The position numbers and the translations under genes were made by a program. DNA of 64,000 bases from Streptomyces sp. STR69 (GTDB lineage: Bacteria > Actinomycetota > Actinomycetes > Streptomycetales > Streptomycetaceae): the NCBI RefSeq assembly GCF_024519455.1, contig NZ_JALJRY010000009.1:112838-176837 (forward strand), given 5' to 3'. The number at the start of each line of letters is the position of its first letter. The first letter of the stretch is position 1. The notes under the pieces were generated by a model. The model was not told where the DNA came from. It ran no database searches and saw nothing but the letters and a program-made list of their open reading frames with translations. Shown piece after piece: positions 32,480 through 40,967 of the stretch.

Positions 32480-34305
32480 CAGTGGTCGCCCTCCCCGTGT
32501 GTGGCCCACTCCAGGAGGCCGATGAACGCCCGGTTCAGCAGTGCCGAGTCGGCGGGGCGCAGTGGTCGCTGCGCCATCAGGAGTGCCTGCCCGTAGAGCG
32601 ACTCCGTGGCCGTCCCGATCAGGTCTCTGTCCTTGAGCGAACTGATCCGCCGGATCAGCGGGTTGAGATGGTTGAGCACCAGACGCGCCCGGGGCGCACT
32701 GCCCCGCAGCGAGCCCAGGATGCCCGCCCACAGGTCGTCGGCCTGCTCCTCGGCCTCCGCGCGGGCCTGCTCGTGCCGGGCCGAGCGGTCGTCCAGGTGC
32801 AGCGCGGGCACCGACAGCGGATGGAACGCCCGAAGGACCACATCGCAGCCCAGGGGGTCCAGCTTGGCCCGCGCGGCGGCCAGGAAGTCCGCCAGCGCCA
32901 GCTCCTCGGCCGGGTCGACCGAGTCCAGGTGCGCGGTCACGGTGTCCGAGTCCAGCTCGGCGACCACCGTCCCCGGGCGCACCGAAGGCAGCGCCTCGAC
33001 CAGCTCGCCGTCGTAGGTGTAGCCGCCGTTGATCACCCCGATGCCCTGCGCGGACGCGATCGGGGCGACCTGCCGGTACTCCTCGACGGTCCGCGTGAAG
33101 TGCACCACCGGATGCCGCTGCGCGAACTCCTCCAGGGAGACCCGTCCGTCGGTCGTCTCGAAGGGGAGCCACGGCAGCATCGTGCGCAGCATCTCCGGGT
33201 CGTGCCGCGCCAGGGACTTCACCCCCAGGTGATGCACCGAGAGGAACGCGGCCAGCCGCTCCGGATCACCGCCCGCCAGCCCGGTCAGCCAGGAGCGAAT
33301 CCTTTCCCCCAGCGCCTCCCGTACAGCGGCCAGCGTCTCGTCCTCGTACAGCGACTCGCGCGAGGCCGTGGGCCGCAGACTGTCCGTGTCCAGCACGCAG
33401 CGCACGAAGAACGCCCAGTCGGGAAGCAGCTGTTCGGCCCGCTCGGTCAGCAGCATGCCCTTGAGATGCACCCGGTGCGTCGCACGCTGCGCGGGGCTCA
33501 CCGCCGACGGCAGCACATAGGCGACCCCGCGGATCCCGGCGAGCGGCACGGACAGCTCGATCGAGTCCAACGGTGTGAACCCGAACAGCTCGTGACAGTG
33601 CCGGGCCAGCGCCACCCTGCGGGTGCCGGGACTCGGATACGACCGGTCCCAGGGCGCCGGCAGATCGGTGATCGCCTCACCGTCCACCCGCACGTCGTAC
33701 GGCAGCAACGCCCCGAAGTCCCGCGCCAGCGCGAGAACCCGCTCCTTGGTGAGCCACTCGCCGGCCCCGGCGCGCGCCACCAGGTGCACGGTGGTGCCCG
33801 GTTCGGGATGCTCGGCGGCGGGCAAGGTCCGCACGGTGTACGACCCGTCGTCCGTCGCCGTCCACTCCACGGGCGGCGCGTCGGGCGTACGGGCGCTGCG
33901 GCTGACGACCCGGATCCGCTCGGCCACCACGAAACAGGCGAGCAGCCCGATGCCGAACTGCCCGAGGAAGTCGGAACGGGCCTCCTGGAGCCCGTCGGCG
34001 CGCTTGGAGCTACGGCCGATGGTCGCGAGGAGGTTGTGCACGTCCGCCTCGGTGAGCCCGACGCCGGAGTCCTCGACGCGCAGGGTGCCCCCGTCGGCGT
34101 ACAGCCGCACCAGGGCAGGGGAGTCGGGCTGTTCGGCCCGGCGGGCGGTGATCGCGTCCACCGCGTTCTGCAGCAGTTCGCGCAGATAGACCTTGGGGCT
34201 GGAGTAGAGGTGATGGGAGAGCAGGTCCACCAGACCGCGCAGGTCGACCTGGAACGTATGAGGTGGCTCTGATGCCTGGGATGACTGTGAGGTCTGGGAA
34301 TCCAT
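32479..34305 (-). CDS. HSP90-family chaperone-like ATPase
   Basis: HSP90-family protein, 608 residues. The GHKL ATPase domain has the N-box YLRELLQNAVDAI near residues 40-52, G1 VEDSGVGLT near 77-85, lid end GQFGIGLLACF near 115-125 and GTTVHLVA near 169. The middle domain keeps LPDWAFFVRCVLDTDSL and the catalytic-Arg region TASRESLYED. The C-terminal domain ends in a weakly conserved dimerisation-like helix and an acidic HGEGDH. This is diverged from canonical HtpG. No HrcA (CIRCE) or HspR box lies upstream, so it is probably not in the classical heat-shock regulons. First gene of a two-gene operon with the TPR protein, divergent from recG. Confidence 0.9.
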   Translation of the reverse strand: MDSQTSQSSQASEPPHTFQVDLRGLVDLLSHHLYSSPKVYLRELLQNAVDAITARRAEQPDSPALVRLYADGGTLRVEDSGVGLTEADVHNLLATIGRSSKRADGLQEARSDFLGQFGIGLLACFVVAERIRVVSRSARTPDAPPVEWTATDDGSYTVRTLPAAEHPEPGTTVHLVARAGAGEWLTKERVLALARDFGALLPYDVRVDGEAITDLPAPWDRSYPSPGTRRVALARHCHELFGFTPLDSIELSVPLAGIRGVAYVLPSAVSPAQRATHRVHLKGMLLTERAEQLLPDWAFFVRCVLDTDSLRPTASRESLYEDETLAAVREALGERIRSWLTGLAGGDPERLAAFLSVHHLGVKSLARHDPEMLRTMLPWLPFETTDGRVSLEEFAQRHPVVHFTRTVEEYRQVAPIASAQGIGVINGGYTYDGELVEALPSVRPGTVVAELDSDTVTAHLDSVDPAEELALADFLAAARAKLDPLGCDVVLRAFHPLSVPALHLDDRSARHEQARAEAEEQADDLWAGILGSLRGSAPRARLVLNHLNPLIRRISSLKDRDLIGTATESLYGQALLMAQRPLRPADSALLNRAFIGLLEWATHGEGDH

Positions 34306-34473
34306 CGTCGCAGCGCCGAGGTGGGGGAAGGTGCGAACGGCGCGAGGGTCGGGCGGTCCCTGTGAGGCGGTGACCGCGGGGGATGGCCGGAGCGCGTCAT
34401 CCTAAGCCCGAACGACCCGCCTGACCAGGGGTTTCGGGAGACGTATACGGCATTGTCAGTGGCGTGGTGTGCA

Positions 34474-36681
34474 ATGGATCTCGTGCCCGCACTGGAAGAA
34501 CCACTGAAAAAGGTGCTCGGCCCCGCCACCGCGAAGGTGATGGCCGAGCATCTCGGCCTGCACACAGTAGGCGACCTCCTGCACCACTACCCCCGCAGAT
34601 ACGAGGAGCGCGGCCAGCTCACGCACCTCGCCGACCTGCCGATGGACGAGCACGTCACCGTGGTCGCCCAGGTCGCCGATGCCCGGCTGCACACCTTCGC
34701 GTCCAGCAAGGCCCCCCGGGGCAAGGGCCAGCGACTCGAAGTCACGATCACGGACGGCAGCGGCCGGCTCCAACTCGTCTTCTTCGGCTCAGGAGTTCAC
34801 AAACCCCACAAGGAACTCCTGCCGGGCACAAGCGCGATGTTCGCCGGCAAGGTCTCCGTCTTCAACCGCCGACTGCAACTCGCCCACCCGGCGTACGAGT
34901 TGCTGAAGGGCGACACCGAGGAGACGGTTGAGACCTGGGCGGGCACCCTGATCCCCATCTACCCCGCCACCGCCAAACTGGAGTCCTGGAAGATCGGCAA
35001 GGCCCTCCAGACAGCCCTGCCCAGCGCCCAGGAGGCCGTCGACCCCCTCCCGGACTCCCTCCGCGAGGGCCGCGGCCTGGTCTCCCTCCCGGAAGCCCTC
35101 CTCAAGATCCACCGCCCCCACACCAAGGCGGACATCGCCGCAGCCCGCGACCGCCTCAAGTGGGACGAGGCCTTCGTCCTCCAGGTAGCCCTGGCCCGCC
35201 GCCGCCACGCCGACGCCCAACTCCCGGCGGTGGCCCGCAAACCGTCGCCCGACGGCCTCCTCACCGCCTTCGACGACCGCCTCCCGTTCACCCTCACGGA
35301 CGGGCAGGTGAAGGTGTCCAAGGAGATCTTCGACGACTTGGCCACCGAGCATCCGATGCATCGGTTGTTGCAGGGGGAGGTGGGATCGGGCAAGACGATG
35401 GTGGCCCTCCGCGCCATGCTCGCCGTGGTCGACGCGGGCGGTCAGGCCGCGATGCTCGCGCCCACCGAAGTGCTCGCGCAGCAGCATCACCGGTCCATCA
35501 CCGAGATGATGGGGGAGCTGGCCGAGGGCGGGATGCTGGGCGGGGCGGATCGGGCCACCAAGGTCACGCTGCTCACCGGCTCGATGGGGACGGCCGGCCG
35601 CCGCCAGGCCCTCCTGGACCTCGTCACCGGCGAGGCCGGGATCGTGATCGGCACGCACGCGTTGATCGAGGACAAGGTGCAGTTCCACGACCTGGGCCTG
35701 GTCGTGGTCGACGAACAGCACCGCTTCGGCGTCGAGCAGCGCGACGCCCTGCGCGGCAAGGGCAAGCAGCCCCCGCACCTCCTCGTCATGACCGCCACCC
35801 CCATCCCGCGCACGGTCGCCATGACGGTCTTCGGCGACCTGGAGACCTCGGTCCTCGACCAGCTCCCGGCCGGCCGCTCACCCATCGCGAGCCATGTCGT
35901 CCCCGCCGCCGACAAACCCCACTTCCTGGCCCGCGCCTGGGAGCGGGTGCGCGAGGAGGTGGGCAACGGCCATCAGGCGTACGTCGTCTGCCCGCGCATC
36001 GGCGACGAGGAGGACGACCCCAAGAAGGCCGGCAAGAAGAAGTCCGCCGAGGACGAGGCCGAGAAGCGCCCACCGCTCGCCGTCCTCGACATCGCCGCCC
36101 AGCTGGCCAAGGGCCCGCTCCAGGGACTGAGGATCGAGGTGCTGCACGGCCGTATGCACCCGGACGACAAGGACGCCGTGATGCGCCGCTTCGCCGCCGG
36201 GGACACCGACGTCCTGGTCGCCACCACGGTCATCGAGGTCGGCGTCAACGTGCCCAACGCCACCGCGATGGTGATCATGGACGCCGACCGCTTCGGTGTC
36301 TCCCAACTCCACCAGCTCCGCGGCCGGGTGGGGCGTGGTTCGGCGGCCGGCCTCTGTCTCCTGGTCTCCGAGATGCCCGAGGCCAGCCCCGCCCGCCAAC
36401 GCCTCAACGCCGTCGCCTCCACCCTCGACGGCTTCGAACTCTCCCGCATCGACCTCGAACAGCGGCGCGAGGGCGATGTGTTGGGGCAGGCCCAGTCCGG
36501 GGCCCGCACCTCCCTGCGGGTGCTGTCGGTCATCGAGGACGAGGAGGTCATCGCGGAGGCACGGGAGGAGGCGACGAGCGTGGTGGCGGCAGATCCCGAG
36601 CTGGAGCACCTCCCCGGGCTGCGCACAGCGCTGGACGCGCTGCTGGACGAGGAGAGAGAGCAGTACTTGGAGAAGGGCTGA
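34474..36681 (+). CDS. recG: ATP-dependent DNA helicase RecG
   Basis: RecG, 735 residues, remodelling stalled replication forks and branched DNA. The N-terminal wedge/OB domain (VGDLLHHYPRRYEERGQ; VTITDGSGRLQLVFFG) precedes a superfamily 2 helicase core with Walker A GEVGSGKTMVALRAM, DEQH box VVVDEQHRFGVEQR, TATPIPRT, and motif VI RGRVGRG. The C-terminal helicase domain carries a Lys/Glu-rich insertion (PKKAGKKKSAEDEAEKR near residues 518-535). ATG at 34474 is preferred to the upstream TTG at 34453; the true start is uncertain by a few codons. Confidence 0.96.
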   Translation: MDLVPALEEPLKKVLGPATAKVMAEHLGLHTVGDLLHHYPRRYEERGQLTHLADLPMDEHVTVVAQVADARLHTFASSKAPRGKGQRLEVTITDGSGRLQLVFFGSGVHKPHKELLPGTSAMFAGKVSVFNRRLQLAHPAYELLKGDTEETVETWAGTLIPIYPATAKLESWKIGKALQTALPSAQEAVDPLPDSLREGRGLVSLPEALLKIHRPHTKADIAAARDRLKWDEAFVLQVALARRRHADAQLPAVARKPSPDGLLTAFDDRLPFTLTDGQVKVSKEIFDDLATEHPMHRLLQGEVGSGKTMVALRAMLAVVDAGGQAAMLAPTEVLAQQHHRSITEMMGELAEGGMLGGADRATKVTLLTGSMGTAGRRQALLDLVTGEAGIVIGTHALIEDKVQFHDLGLVVVDEQHRFGVEQRDALRGKGKQPPHLLVMTATPIPRTVAMTVFGDLETSVLDQLPAGRSPIASHVVPAADKPHFLARAWERVREEVGNGHQAYVVCPRIGDEEDDPKKAGKKKSAEDEAEKRPPLAVLDIAAQLAKGPLQGLRIEVLHGRMHPDDKDAVMRRFAAGDTDVLVATTVIEVGVNVPNATAMVIMDADRFGVSQLHQLRGRVGRGSAAGLCLLVSEMPEASPARQRLNAVASTLDGFELSRIDLEQRREGDVLGQAQSGARTSLRVLSVIEDEEVIAEAREEATSVVAADPELEHLPGLRTALDALLDEEREQYLEKG

Positions 36682-36693
36682 GGCCGACCCACC

Positions 36694-36753
36694 CAGGGGC
36701 GCGGGGCTGTACTCCGTATGCGGCTACCGCCCCGTAGGCGCGACCAGCCACAA
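36694..36753. repeat. Dispersed hairpin repeat, copy B (diverged)
   Basis: Lies between recG and rsmD. CAGGGGCGCGGGGCTGT and, after a divergent centre, GCGCGACCAGCCACAA match the blocks seen in the smc copy (46558-46617), in the same orientation. Confidence 0.55.
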
Positions 36754-36787
36754 TGAACCTGCACCGACCCACGAACAAGGACCTCAG

Positions 36788-37375
36788 ATGACCCGCGTGA
36801 TCGCCGGAGTGGCAGGCGGACGCCGACTCACCGTCCCCCCGGGCAACGGAACCCGCCCCACCTCCGACCGCGCACGCGAGGGCCTCTTCTCCACCTGGCA
36901 GTCCCTCCTCGGCGCTCCCCTGAACGGCGAAAGGGTCCTGGACCTGTACGCGGGTTCCGGCGCCGTAGGCCTCGAAGCCCTCTCCCGCGGCGCGAGCCAC
37001 ACCCTCCTCGTGGAGGCCGACGCGAAGGCCGCCCGGGTCATCAGGGAGAACGTCAAGAACGTCGGCCTCGCCGGCGCCGAGGTCAGGGCGGGCAAAGCCG
37101 AACAGGTCGTTCGGACGCCGGCGCCGACAGACCCGTACGACATCGTCTTTCTCGATCCGCCGTATGTTGTCCCAGATCACGATCTTCGGGAGATTCTCCT
37201 CACACTCCGGTCGGGGGGCTGGCTCGCGCCGGACGCTCTCGTCACCGTGGAGCGCAGCACCAGAGGCGGCGAATTCGGGTGGCCGGACGGTTTCGAGGGG
37301 ATCCGGGCCCGTCGCTACGGCGAGGGGACCTTTTGGTACGGTCGCGCCGCCTCTACGTGCGAAGACGCACGATGA
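36788..37375 (+). CDS. rsmD: 16S rRNA (guanine966-N2)-methyltransferase
   Basis: RsmD, 195 residues, SAM-dependent methyltransferase acting on G966 of 16S rRNA. It opens MTRVIAGVAGGRRLTVPPG, a family signature. The SAM-binding motif VLDLYAGSGAVGLEALSRGA lies near residues 53-72 and the catalytic DPPY near 123. ATG start at 36788. Its TGA overlaps an ATG at 37372 in the coaD frame, and rsmD-coaD is a widespread gene pair. Confidence 0.95.
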   Translation: MTRVIAGVAGGRRLTVPPGNGTRPTSDRAREGLFSTWQSLLGAPLNGERVLDLYAGSGAVGLEALSRGASHTLLVEADAKAARVIRENVKNVGLAGAEVRAGKAEQVVRTPAPTDPYDIVFLDPPYVVPDHDLREILLTLRSGGWLAPDALVTVERSTRGGEFGWPDGFEGIRARRYGEGTFWYGRAASTCEDAR

Positions 37376-37401
37376 CCGGACCGGAGAGCGAGGGAAATCA
37401 A

Positions 37402-37881
37402 GTGCGCCGCGCTGTTTGTCCGGGGTCCTTCGACCCCATCACCAATGGACACCTCGACATCATCGCCCGTGCCTCCCGGCTGTACGACGTCGTGCACGTC
37501 GTCGTGATGATCAACCAGTCGAAGAAGGGTCTGTTCACCGTCGACGAGCGGATCGAACTGATCCGCGAGGTCACCGCCGAGTTCGGCAACGTCCAGGTCG
37601 AGGCCTACCACGGGCTCCTCGTCGACTACTGCAAGCAGCGCGACATCCCCGCCATCGTCAAGGGCCTGCGCGCGGTCAGCGACTTCGACTACGAGCTCCA
37701 GATGGCCCAGATGAACAACGGACTCTCGGGCGTCGAAACCCTGTTCATCCCGACCAGCCCCACCTACAGCTTCCTGTCGTCCTCGCTGGTCAAGGAGGTC
37801 GCGACCTGGGGCGGCGACATCTCCCACCTGGTGCCGCCGGTGGTCCTGGAAGCGCTCAAGGGCCGGATCGGCAAGGCCTGA
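37402..37881 (+). CDS. coaD: Phosphopantetheine adenylyltransferase
   Basis: PPAT, 159 residues, the fourth step of coenzyme A synthesis. Nucleotidyltransferase motif GSFDPITNGHLDII near residues 8-21 (TxGH), KGLRAVSDFDYELQMAQMN near 87-105, and the C-terminal SYSFL-like TYSFLSSSLVKEVA. GTG at 37402 gives exactly the usual family length and has GAGGGAAA upstream. The frame also opens at ATG 37372, overlapping the rsmD stop, which would add 10 residues. Confidence 0.95.
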   Translation: MRRAVCPGSFDPITNGHLDIIARASRLYDVVHVVVMINQSKKGLFTVDERIELIREVTAEFGNVQVEAYHGLLVDYCKQRDIPAIVKGLRAVSDFDYELQMAQMNNGLSGVETLFIPTSPTYSFLSSSLVKEVATWGGDISHLVPPVVLEALKGRIGKA

Positions 37882-37980
37882 GGGACTGACTGTGCGTCAC
37901 CCGGTGTCGGGCGGGACGGGAGGGGTCGTACAGTCGACCCGTCCGTCTCCAACACGTCGGTAGAGAGTGGCGAGCACACG

Positions 37981-39063
37981 GTGGACGTGCAGAAGAAGCT
38001 CGACGAGATCGTCTCCTCGGTCTCCAGCGCCCGGTCCATGCCCATGTCGGCCTCCTGCGTGGTCAACCGCGCCGAGCTGCTCACGCTGCTCGAAGAGGTG
38101 CGCGCGGCGCTGCCCGACTCGCTGGCCGAGGCGCAGGAGCTGATCGGCGGCCGGCACGAGATGGTCGAGCAGGCCCGTCAGGAGGCCGAGCGGATCATCC
38201 AGACCGCGCACGCCGAGCGTGGCTCGCTGATCTCCGACACCGAGGTCGCCCGCCGGTCGCAGAACGAGGCGGACCGCATCCTCGCCGAGGCCCGCCAGGA
38301 GGCCGAGGAGGTCCGCGCGGAGGCCGACGACTACGTCGACTCCAAGCTCGCCAACTTCGAGGTCGTCCTCACCAAGACCCTCGGGTCGGTGGGGCGAGGC
38401 CGCGAGAAGCTGCTCGGCACCGGTCCCGGCATCGACGACCAGGGCTACGAGGACGAGGACGCCCCCGAGCGCAGCCACGACCCGGAGACCCTGCGCCGCG
38501 ACGCCGACGCGTACGTGGACGTCAAGCTCGGCGCCTTCGAGGCGGTCCTCGCCAAGACCCTGGAGGCCGTGGGGAAGGGCCGGCAGAAGCTGCACGGCCG
38601 GATCGCCAGTGACGACCTCGGCGCCCTGGCCTTCGACGCCGACGGCGGCCAGGTCCAGCACACCAGCGACGCCGACTACCTCGCCGACCTCGCGACCGTC
38701 ACGGACACCCCGGTCTCGAACACCCCGGTCCAGCCCGAGCAGCAGGACTACGCCCCGCAGGCGGCCTACGACTACCAGCAGACCGGCCAGCAGCAGGATC
38801 CGTACGGCTACCAGCAGCAGGGTTACGCCCAGCCCCAGCAGCAGGACCCCTACGGCTACCAGCAGGCCGACCCCTACGCCTACCAGGGCTACGACACCGG
38901 CCAGCAGCCCGTGTACGACCCGAACCAGATGCAGCAGGCCCAGCTCGACCCCCAGCAGGCCCAGGGGCAGCAGGGCTACGCGCTCGACGAGACCAGCCTC
39001 TTCGACACCGGCATGATCAGCGCCGAGCAGCTTCGGGCGTACGAGCAGGGCCGAGGCCTGTAA
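37981..39063 (+). CDS. Coiled-coil protein with internal duplication and Gln/Tyr-rich tail
   Basis: Protein of 360 residues, possibly related to DivIVA-like or ATP synthase b-like coiled-coil proteins; no firm function. Residues 50-115 or so are charged coiled coil (EARQEAEEVRAEADDY). A block of about 30 residues is duplicated: YVDSKLANFEVVLTKTLGSV near 117 and YVDVKLGAFEAVLAKTLEAV near 180. From about 255 the tail is low-complexity, Gln/Tyr/Pro-rich, with repeated DPYGYQQ units, and ends in a short conserved-looking segment LFDTGMISAEQLRAYEQGRG. No membrane segment. GTG start at 37981. Confidence 0.85.
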   Translation: MDVQKKLDEIVSSVSSARSMPMSASCVVNRAELLTLLEEVRAALPDSLAEAQELIGGRHEMVEQARQEAERIIQTAHAERGSLISDTEVARRSQNEADRILAEARQEAEEVRAEADDYVDSKLANFEVVLTKTLGSVGRGREKLLGTGPGIDDQGYEDEDAPERSHDPETLRRDADAYVDVKLGAFEAVLAKTLEAVGKGRQKLHGRIASDDLGALAFDADGGQVQHTSDADYLADLATVTDTPVSNTPVQPEQQDYAPQAAYDYQQTGQQQDPYGYQQQGYAQPQQQDPYGYQQADPYAYQGYDTGQQPVYDPNQMQQAQLDPQQAQGQQGYALDETSLFDTGMISAEQLRAYEQGRGL

Positions 39064-39196
39064 GGGACCACCGGATTGGGCCGTGAGCGAAAGGTCCAGT
39101 ATCCTGGCTCTTCGGTCGCGTGTACGTCCGCGATCCACGCTGCCCGGAAGCACCGAAGGGCAGCGCTCCTTGAGCTCAGCAGACCGAAAGACAGGA

Positions 39197-39850
39197 ATGG
39201 CCCTGAACGCCCGCCTTGACCACCGCAACCCTCTCGTGTTCGACACTCACGAGCTGGGGCGGCGTCCTGGTGCGCTGCAGCGCCTGACCCGTTCGATCGA
39301 CGCTCCCAAGGATCTCGGGATCCAGGGAGTCATCGGAGTGCCGGAAGGCGCCCCGGTGAAGCTCGACCTCCGCCTTGAGTCGGTCATGGAAGGGGTGCTT
39401 GTCACAGGCACCGCCCGTGCACAGGCCAAGGGGGAGTGCGTAAGGTGTCTGGAGCCGCTTGAGCTGTCGCTCGAAGCGGAATTCCAGGAGATGTTCTCGT
39501 ACCCTGACGCCGACGACCGTGGCCGTGTGAAAGCGGAACCGGTCGACGACGCCGAGGAAGACGAGGACAGGCTCTTCATCGAGGACGGCCTGTTCGACCT
39601 CGAACCCGTGCTGCGCGATGCGGTGGTGCTCGCACTGCCGATGCAGCCGGTGTGCCAGGACGACTGTCCGGGCCTGTGCTCCGAATGCGGAGCGCGGCTC
39701 GCGGACGACCTGGACCACCACCATGACGCCGTCGACATCCGTTGGGCGGCACTGCAGGGACTCGCCGGTTCACTCGAAGACGGCGAGAAGGACGAGATCA
39801 GTGGCGAAGCGCCCCGACCGGCGCGCGCCAACGAGAAGCAGGAGAAGTAG
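39197..39850 (+). CDS. YceD (DUF177) family protein
   Basis: DUF177/YceD protein, 217 residues, with four cysteines (GECVRCLEP near 83-91; CPGLCSECGARL near 162-173) that may bind zinc. YceD family proteins lie next to rpmF throughout bacteria and are linked to 23S rRNA or large-subunit maturation. The acidic middle (DDAEEDEDRLF) and basic, variable C-terminus are typical. ATG at 39197 has GACAGGA upstream. The frame is open to 39083, but those residues lack family character. The gene ends 2 bases before rpmF. Confidence 0.9.
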   Translation: MALNARLDHRNPLVFDTHELGRRPGALQRLTRSIDAPKDLGIQGVIGVPEGAPVKLDLRLESVMEGVLVTGTARAQAKGECVRCLEPLELSLEAEFQEMFSYPDADDRGRVKAEPVDDAEEDEDRLFIEDGLFDLEPVLRDAVVLALPMQPVCQDDCPGLCSECGARLADDLDHHHDAVDIRWAALQGLAGSLEDGEKDEISGEAPRPARANEKQEK

Positions 39851-39852
39851 CC

Positions 39853-40026
39853 GTGGCTGTTCCGAAGCGGAAGATGTCGCGCAGCAACACGCGCCACCGC
39901 CGGTCGCAGTGGAAGGCTGCGGTCACCCCTCTGGTTGCGTGCGAGCGCTGCCACGAGCCCAAGCAGCAGCACATCGCGTGCCCTTCTTGCGGCACGTACA
40001 ACAAGCGCCAGGTCCTCGAGGTCTGA
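39853..40026 (+). CDS. rpmF: 50S ribosomal protein L32
   Basis: L32, 57 residues, zinc-ribbon form with CERCHEP and CPSCGTY cysteine pairs and the standard opening AVPKRKMSRSNTRHRRSQWK. GTG start at 39853, two bases after the yceD stop; rnc begins 19 bases downstream. yceD-rpmF-rnc is therefore one operon linking ribosome assembly with RNase III. Confidence 0.97.
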   Translation: MAVPKRKMSRSNTRHRRSQWKAAVTPLVACERCHEPKQQHIACPSCGTYNKRQVLEV

Positions 40027-40045
40027 GCGGCTGGTGAGAGGCTCC

Positions 40046-40888
40046 ATGTCTGACGTCAAGGCGGACTCAATCGCCAAGAACCAGGCGGACACGGCCTCGT
40101 CCCCCACGCTGTTGGAAGGGCGGCTCGGGTATCACCTCGAGTCCGCCCTTCTGGTGCGTGCGCTGACCCACCGTTCGTACGCGTACGAGAACGGCGGTCT
40201 GCCGACGAACGAGCGGCTGGAGTTCCTCGGGGACTCCGTGCTCGGCCTCGTCGTCACGGACACGCTGTACACCACCCACCCCGACCTGCCCGAAGGCCAA
40301 CTGGCCAAGCTGCGGGCCGCGGTGGTCAATTCTCGTGCGCTGGCGGAGGTCGGTCGCGGTCTGGAACTCGGCTCCTTCATCCGGCTCGGCCGGGGCGAAG
40401 AGGGCACGGGTGGCCGGGACAAGGCGTCCATCCTCGCCGACACCCTTGAAGCGGTGATCGGCGCGGTCTATCTCGATCAGGGCCTCGACGCGGCCTCCGA
40501 ACTGGTGCACCGCCTGTTCGACCCGCTCATCGAGAAGTCCTCGAACCTCGGTGCCGGCCTGGACTGGAAGACCAGTCTCCAGGAGCTCACCGCGACCGAA
40601 GGACTCGGTGTCCCCGAGTACCTGGTCACGGAGACCGGCCCCGATCACGAGAAGACCTTCACTGCTGCCGCCCGCGTCGGAGGCGTCTCGTACGGCACCG
40701 GCACCGGCCGCAGCAAGAAGGAGGCGGAGCAGCAGGCCGCCGAGTCCGCCTGGCGGTCCATCCGGGCCGACGCGGACGAGCGGGCCAAGAAGGCGAAGGA
40801 GGCGGCCGAACAGGCCGTCGAGGTCGTCGTCGAGGCCGCTGAGCAGCCTGCCGAGGAGAGCGCCGGCCCGTCGTCGGCGTCCGCCTGA
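40046..40888 (+). CDS. rnc: Ribonuclease III (AbsB type)
   Basis: RNase III, 280 residues, cutting double-stranded RNA in rRNA processing and mRNA control; in S. coelicolor its homologue (AbsB) is a global antibiotic regulator. Signature NERLEFLGDSVLGLV near residues 55-69 and DTLEAVIGAVYLDQG near 131-145 hold the acidic catalytic residues. A dsRNA-binding domain follows (WKTSLQELTA ... RSKKEAEQQAAESAW). The last 40 residues are Ala/Glu-rich and low-complexity. ATG start at 40046. Confidence 0.96.
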   Translation: MSDVKADSIAKNQADTASSPTLLEGRLGYHLESALLVRALTHRSYAYENGGLPTNERLEFLGDSVLGLVVTDTLYTTHPDLPEGQLAKLRAAVVNSRALAEVGRGLELGSFIRLGRGEEGTGGRDKASILADTLEAVIGAVYLDQGLDAASELVHRLFDPLIEKSSNLGAGLDWKTSLQELTATEGLGVPEYLVTETGPDHEKTFTAAARVGGVSYGTGTGRSKKEAEQQAAESAWRSIRADADERAKKAKEAAEQAVEVVVEAAEQPAEESAGPSSASA

Positions 40889-40903
40889 CCGAACAGCGCG
40901 ACC

Positions 40904-40936
40904 CGAGCGCCCGTCCCCGAGTGGGGCGGGCGCTCG
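40904..40936 (+). terminator. Terminator after rnc
   Basis: Hairpin of GAGCGCCCG plus CCCC pairing with GGGG plus CGGGCGCTC, one bulged T, loop GAGT-like; 16 bases past the rnc stop and 32 bases before mutM, so mutM may be separately transcribed. Confidence 0.65.
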
Positions 40937-40967
40937 GCTCATTCACCCGTGACCAGCAGGGGATGCC

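Noticed and set aside
34306..34473. A heat-shock operator (CIRCE or HspR HAIR) before the HSP90-like gene
   Set aside because: Neither TTAGCACTC/GAGTGCTAA nor CTTGAGT/ACTCAAG inverted repeats occur in the gap.
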